Positions 62,634 through 64,000 of a stretch of DNA of 64,000 bases are shown here, one piece after another. Positions within the stretch are counted from its first letter, which is position 1, and every line of letters begins with the position of its first letter. The notes under the pieces were generated by a model. That model saw nothing but the letters and a program-made list of their open reading frames with translations. It did no database searches and was not told the origin of the DNA. The DNA comes from Streptococcus peroris ATCC 700780 (lineage in GTDB: Bacteria; Bacillota; Bacilli; Lactobacillales; Streptococcaceae): positions 946,038 to 1,010,037 of the forward strand of contig NZ_GL732463.1 in NCBI RefSeq assembly GCF_000187585.1. The letters run 5' to 3'. The position numbers and the translations under genes are program-made.

Positions 62634-63917
62634 ATGAAACCCTATAAAATAAACCTGTTCCGGCTTGGTTTACTATTGCCAACATATTTAGTCTTTAATG
62701 TTGTTTATTCGATTACTTATGATTCTGGAGGTTTTGCTTTTATAATCTTGTGGCCAGCATTTTTCGCATCATATGCTGGAATGGTGCTAGGAAATATTTT
62801 TATTTTTAGAGATATTTCAAAATTAAAATCTGCCTTCGAAGATAATGAGTTGATTCAAAAGACAGGTACTATACAGTTGGTTCTAGCTACAATTGGATTT
62901 TTCATGCAAATAATAGGTTTTAAGGGGGCTCCACTTAATTACATTGATAATTATCCAGTACTAGTTAGCGCTAGTATTGTGTACTCTATCATCCTCCTTC
63001 TCGGTATTTATCAGACGATCAAGTTAGGGCAAGAGAAAGATATTTTGGCTATACTTGGCTTTGTCTTTTCAATTATGGTAATTTTATACACTAGCCTAGG
63101 ACTGATCACAACCACTTCCTCTTCTATTAAAAATACTACTCCTTCTTTCGCTGAAGAATTTCAATCACTTGGACTAAAGGGTAAAGTTGAGGTAATTGAC
63201 CAACATAGAGAGATTGAAATGTTTAATGGAACAATATATGAGTTAAGATACACCGAAAATTTATCCGATGGAACGATTTTAAAAGAAGATACTACCGCAA
63301 GAATTCATAAAATAAGCGGAGAACATTTATCAGTTTTCTACCTTTCTCCAGGAATAGAACTGGAAACACTTCTTAACGACAAAGAAAAAAAACTGTTTAA
63401 TACTGTCAAGCAAAGCGAGTTTGACTTCTTACTAAATGTATACACAGAAAGACCGAATCTACAACAAGAAGAAGATAGTATCAAAAAAGCTACTGCTGAA
63501 AAAATGGATAAACTCTTTGCGACACCAATAACTTCTAGTTTTAAATTTGGAAAATATCCAATAGAAAACTACTATGTGGCAATTATGGCGCAGGCTGTCA
63601 GCAATCGAGAAAAAGGAGATTCTGACGCAGCTGGCTTTTATAATATTACAACAAAAGATCTCATGAAAAACAAGGGCCTTACTCTCGATTTTGATTGTGA
63701 CCTTTCGCATATCAAGGCAGAAAATGGTAGCTCTTTAGATGCCTTTAAGGAGAGAATCTTATCTTTACCAAAAAATTCATTTTTCGATGGAATCTATAAC
63801 ATGAGTTGTTCTTATGATGAAAATGGAATAAAAAAGAAAGTTACTTGCCCATTTGTTGTTGAAGATGGTGTGGGACACTTTGAAGAGGATGAAATCGTGG
63901 GAAATGAAACCAATTAG
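62634..63917 (+). CDS. Membrane-anchored protein, paralogue B of a tandem pair
   Basis: A 427-aa protein with the same layout as paralogue A: five N-terminal helices, then a long soluble domain. Start is ATG 62634 (MKPYKINLFRLG) with AAAGGAGG at the expected distance; the ATG two codons upstream is too close. It keeps SAFEDNELIQKTGTIQ, SLGLKGKVEV, NREKGDSDAAGFYNI and DGIYNMSC but the soluble domain is more divergent in its middle. Unknown function. Confidence 0.75.
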   Translation: MKPYKINLFRLGLLLPTYLVFNVVYSITYDSGGFAFIILWPAFFASYAGMVLGNIFIFRDISKLKSAFEDNELIQKTGTIQLVLATIGFFMQIIGFKGAPLNYIDNYPVLVSASIVYSIILLLGIYQTIKLGQEKDILAILGFVFSIMVILYTSLGLITTTSSSIKNTTPSFAEEFQSLGLKGKVEVIDQHREIEMFNGTIYELRYTENLSDGTILKEDTTARIHKISGEHLSVFYLSPGIELETLLNDKEKKLFNTVKQSEFDFLLNVYTERPNLQQEEDSIKKATAEKMDKLFATPITSSFKFGKYPIENYYVAIMAQAVSNREKGDSDAAGFYNITTKDLMKNKGLTLDFDCDLSHIKAENGSSLDAFKERILSLPKNSFFDGIYNMSCSYDENGIKKKVTCPFVVEDGVGHFEEDEIVGNETN

Positions 63918-63950
63918 TTATTTTTGATACAAAAACTAGGAGATAGCAGT

Positions 63951-64000
63951 ATGACTTCTACTAGTTGCAATCCTCGTAAAAAAGCCAAGTCAAATAGACT
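63951..64000 (+). CDS. Start of an unidentified gene
   Basis: ATG 63951 follows AGGAG and opens a frame (MTSTSCNPRKKAKSNR) that runs off the window. Too short to identify. Confidence 0.5.
   Translation, partial: MTSTSCNPRKKAKSNR

Overview
The window looks like core chromosome of a mitis-group Streptococcus (S. mitis, S. oralis or S. pneumoniae neighbourhood). The protein sequences and gene order around rpsA, parC/parE, the nucleoside uptake (Pnr-type) operon, ciaRH/pepN and rpsP/trmD match what I recall of the pneumococcal chromosome, and base composition is AT-rich with strong AGGAGG ribosome sites and extended -10 promoters. No prophage, intact insertion sequence, CRISPR array or rRNA operon was seen. 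Most genes are on the minus strand.

Layout. 0-10.3 kb: end of the suf operon, dnaX with a free-methionine-sulfoxide reductase, rpsA, two tRNAs, and a small cluster of pyroglutamyl peptidase, a split DUF969/DUF979 permease and an orphan oligopeptide-binding lipoprotein, then ilvE. 10.3-20.7 kb: parC and parE separated by two tandem paralogous small membrane proteins and a gene fragment; an amino-acid ABC transporter next to parE; plsY and an MFS efflux-type protein on the plus strand. 20.7-37 kb: two nucleoside salvage blocks. The first is a nucleoside ABC importer with cdd, deoC, a pyrimidine nucleoside phosphorylase and a methyltransferase; the second is rpiA, deoB, punA and deoD with a ClC channel and an amidotransferase-like protein. 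Between them lie coaA and rpsT on the plus strand. Together these import nucleosides, deaminate and phosphorolyse them, and feed (deoxy)ribose phosphates into central metabolism.

37-50 kb: a U32 peptidase-like gene, the two-component system ciaRH behind pepN, a run of small accessory-like genes (ASCH, a free-standing PEP-binding TIM barrel, GNAT, Nudix), a nuclease lipoprotein, an aldo/keto reductase and metG. 50-56.6 kb: gor, bioY, a PC4-like ssDNA-binding protein, a lone ATP-cone, trmD, rimM, khpA and rpsP. 56.6-64 kb: a membrane protein/HTH regulator pair under a duplicated 27-bp operator-like repeat, a truncated SAP-like gene, a DeoR/HAD pair, slrA, a zinc ribbon protein and two tandem paralogous membrane-anchored proteins that were duplicated together with their promoters.

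The signals I find most worth pursuing are regulatory: (i) four genes whose extended -10 promoter lies 6-7 nt before the ATG with no Shine-Dalgarno, predicting leaderless mRNAs; (ii) a CiaR-like box for ciaRH embedded in the 3' arm and T-tract of the pepN terminator; (iii) a candidate biotin repressor operator at bioY; (iv) conserved cre-like sites before both members of the duplicated membrane-protein family; and (v) the Pcp/DUF969/DUF979/orphan lipoprotein cluster, which may be an undescribed pyroglutamyl-peptide or 5-oxoproline handling system. All are read by eye; no search was run.
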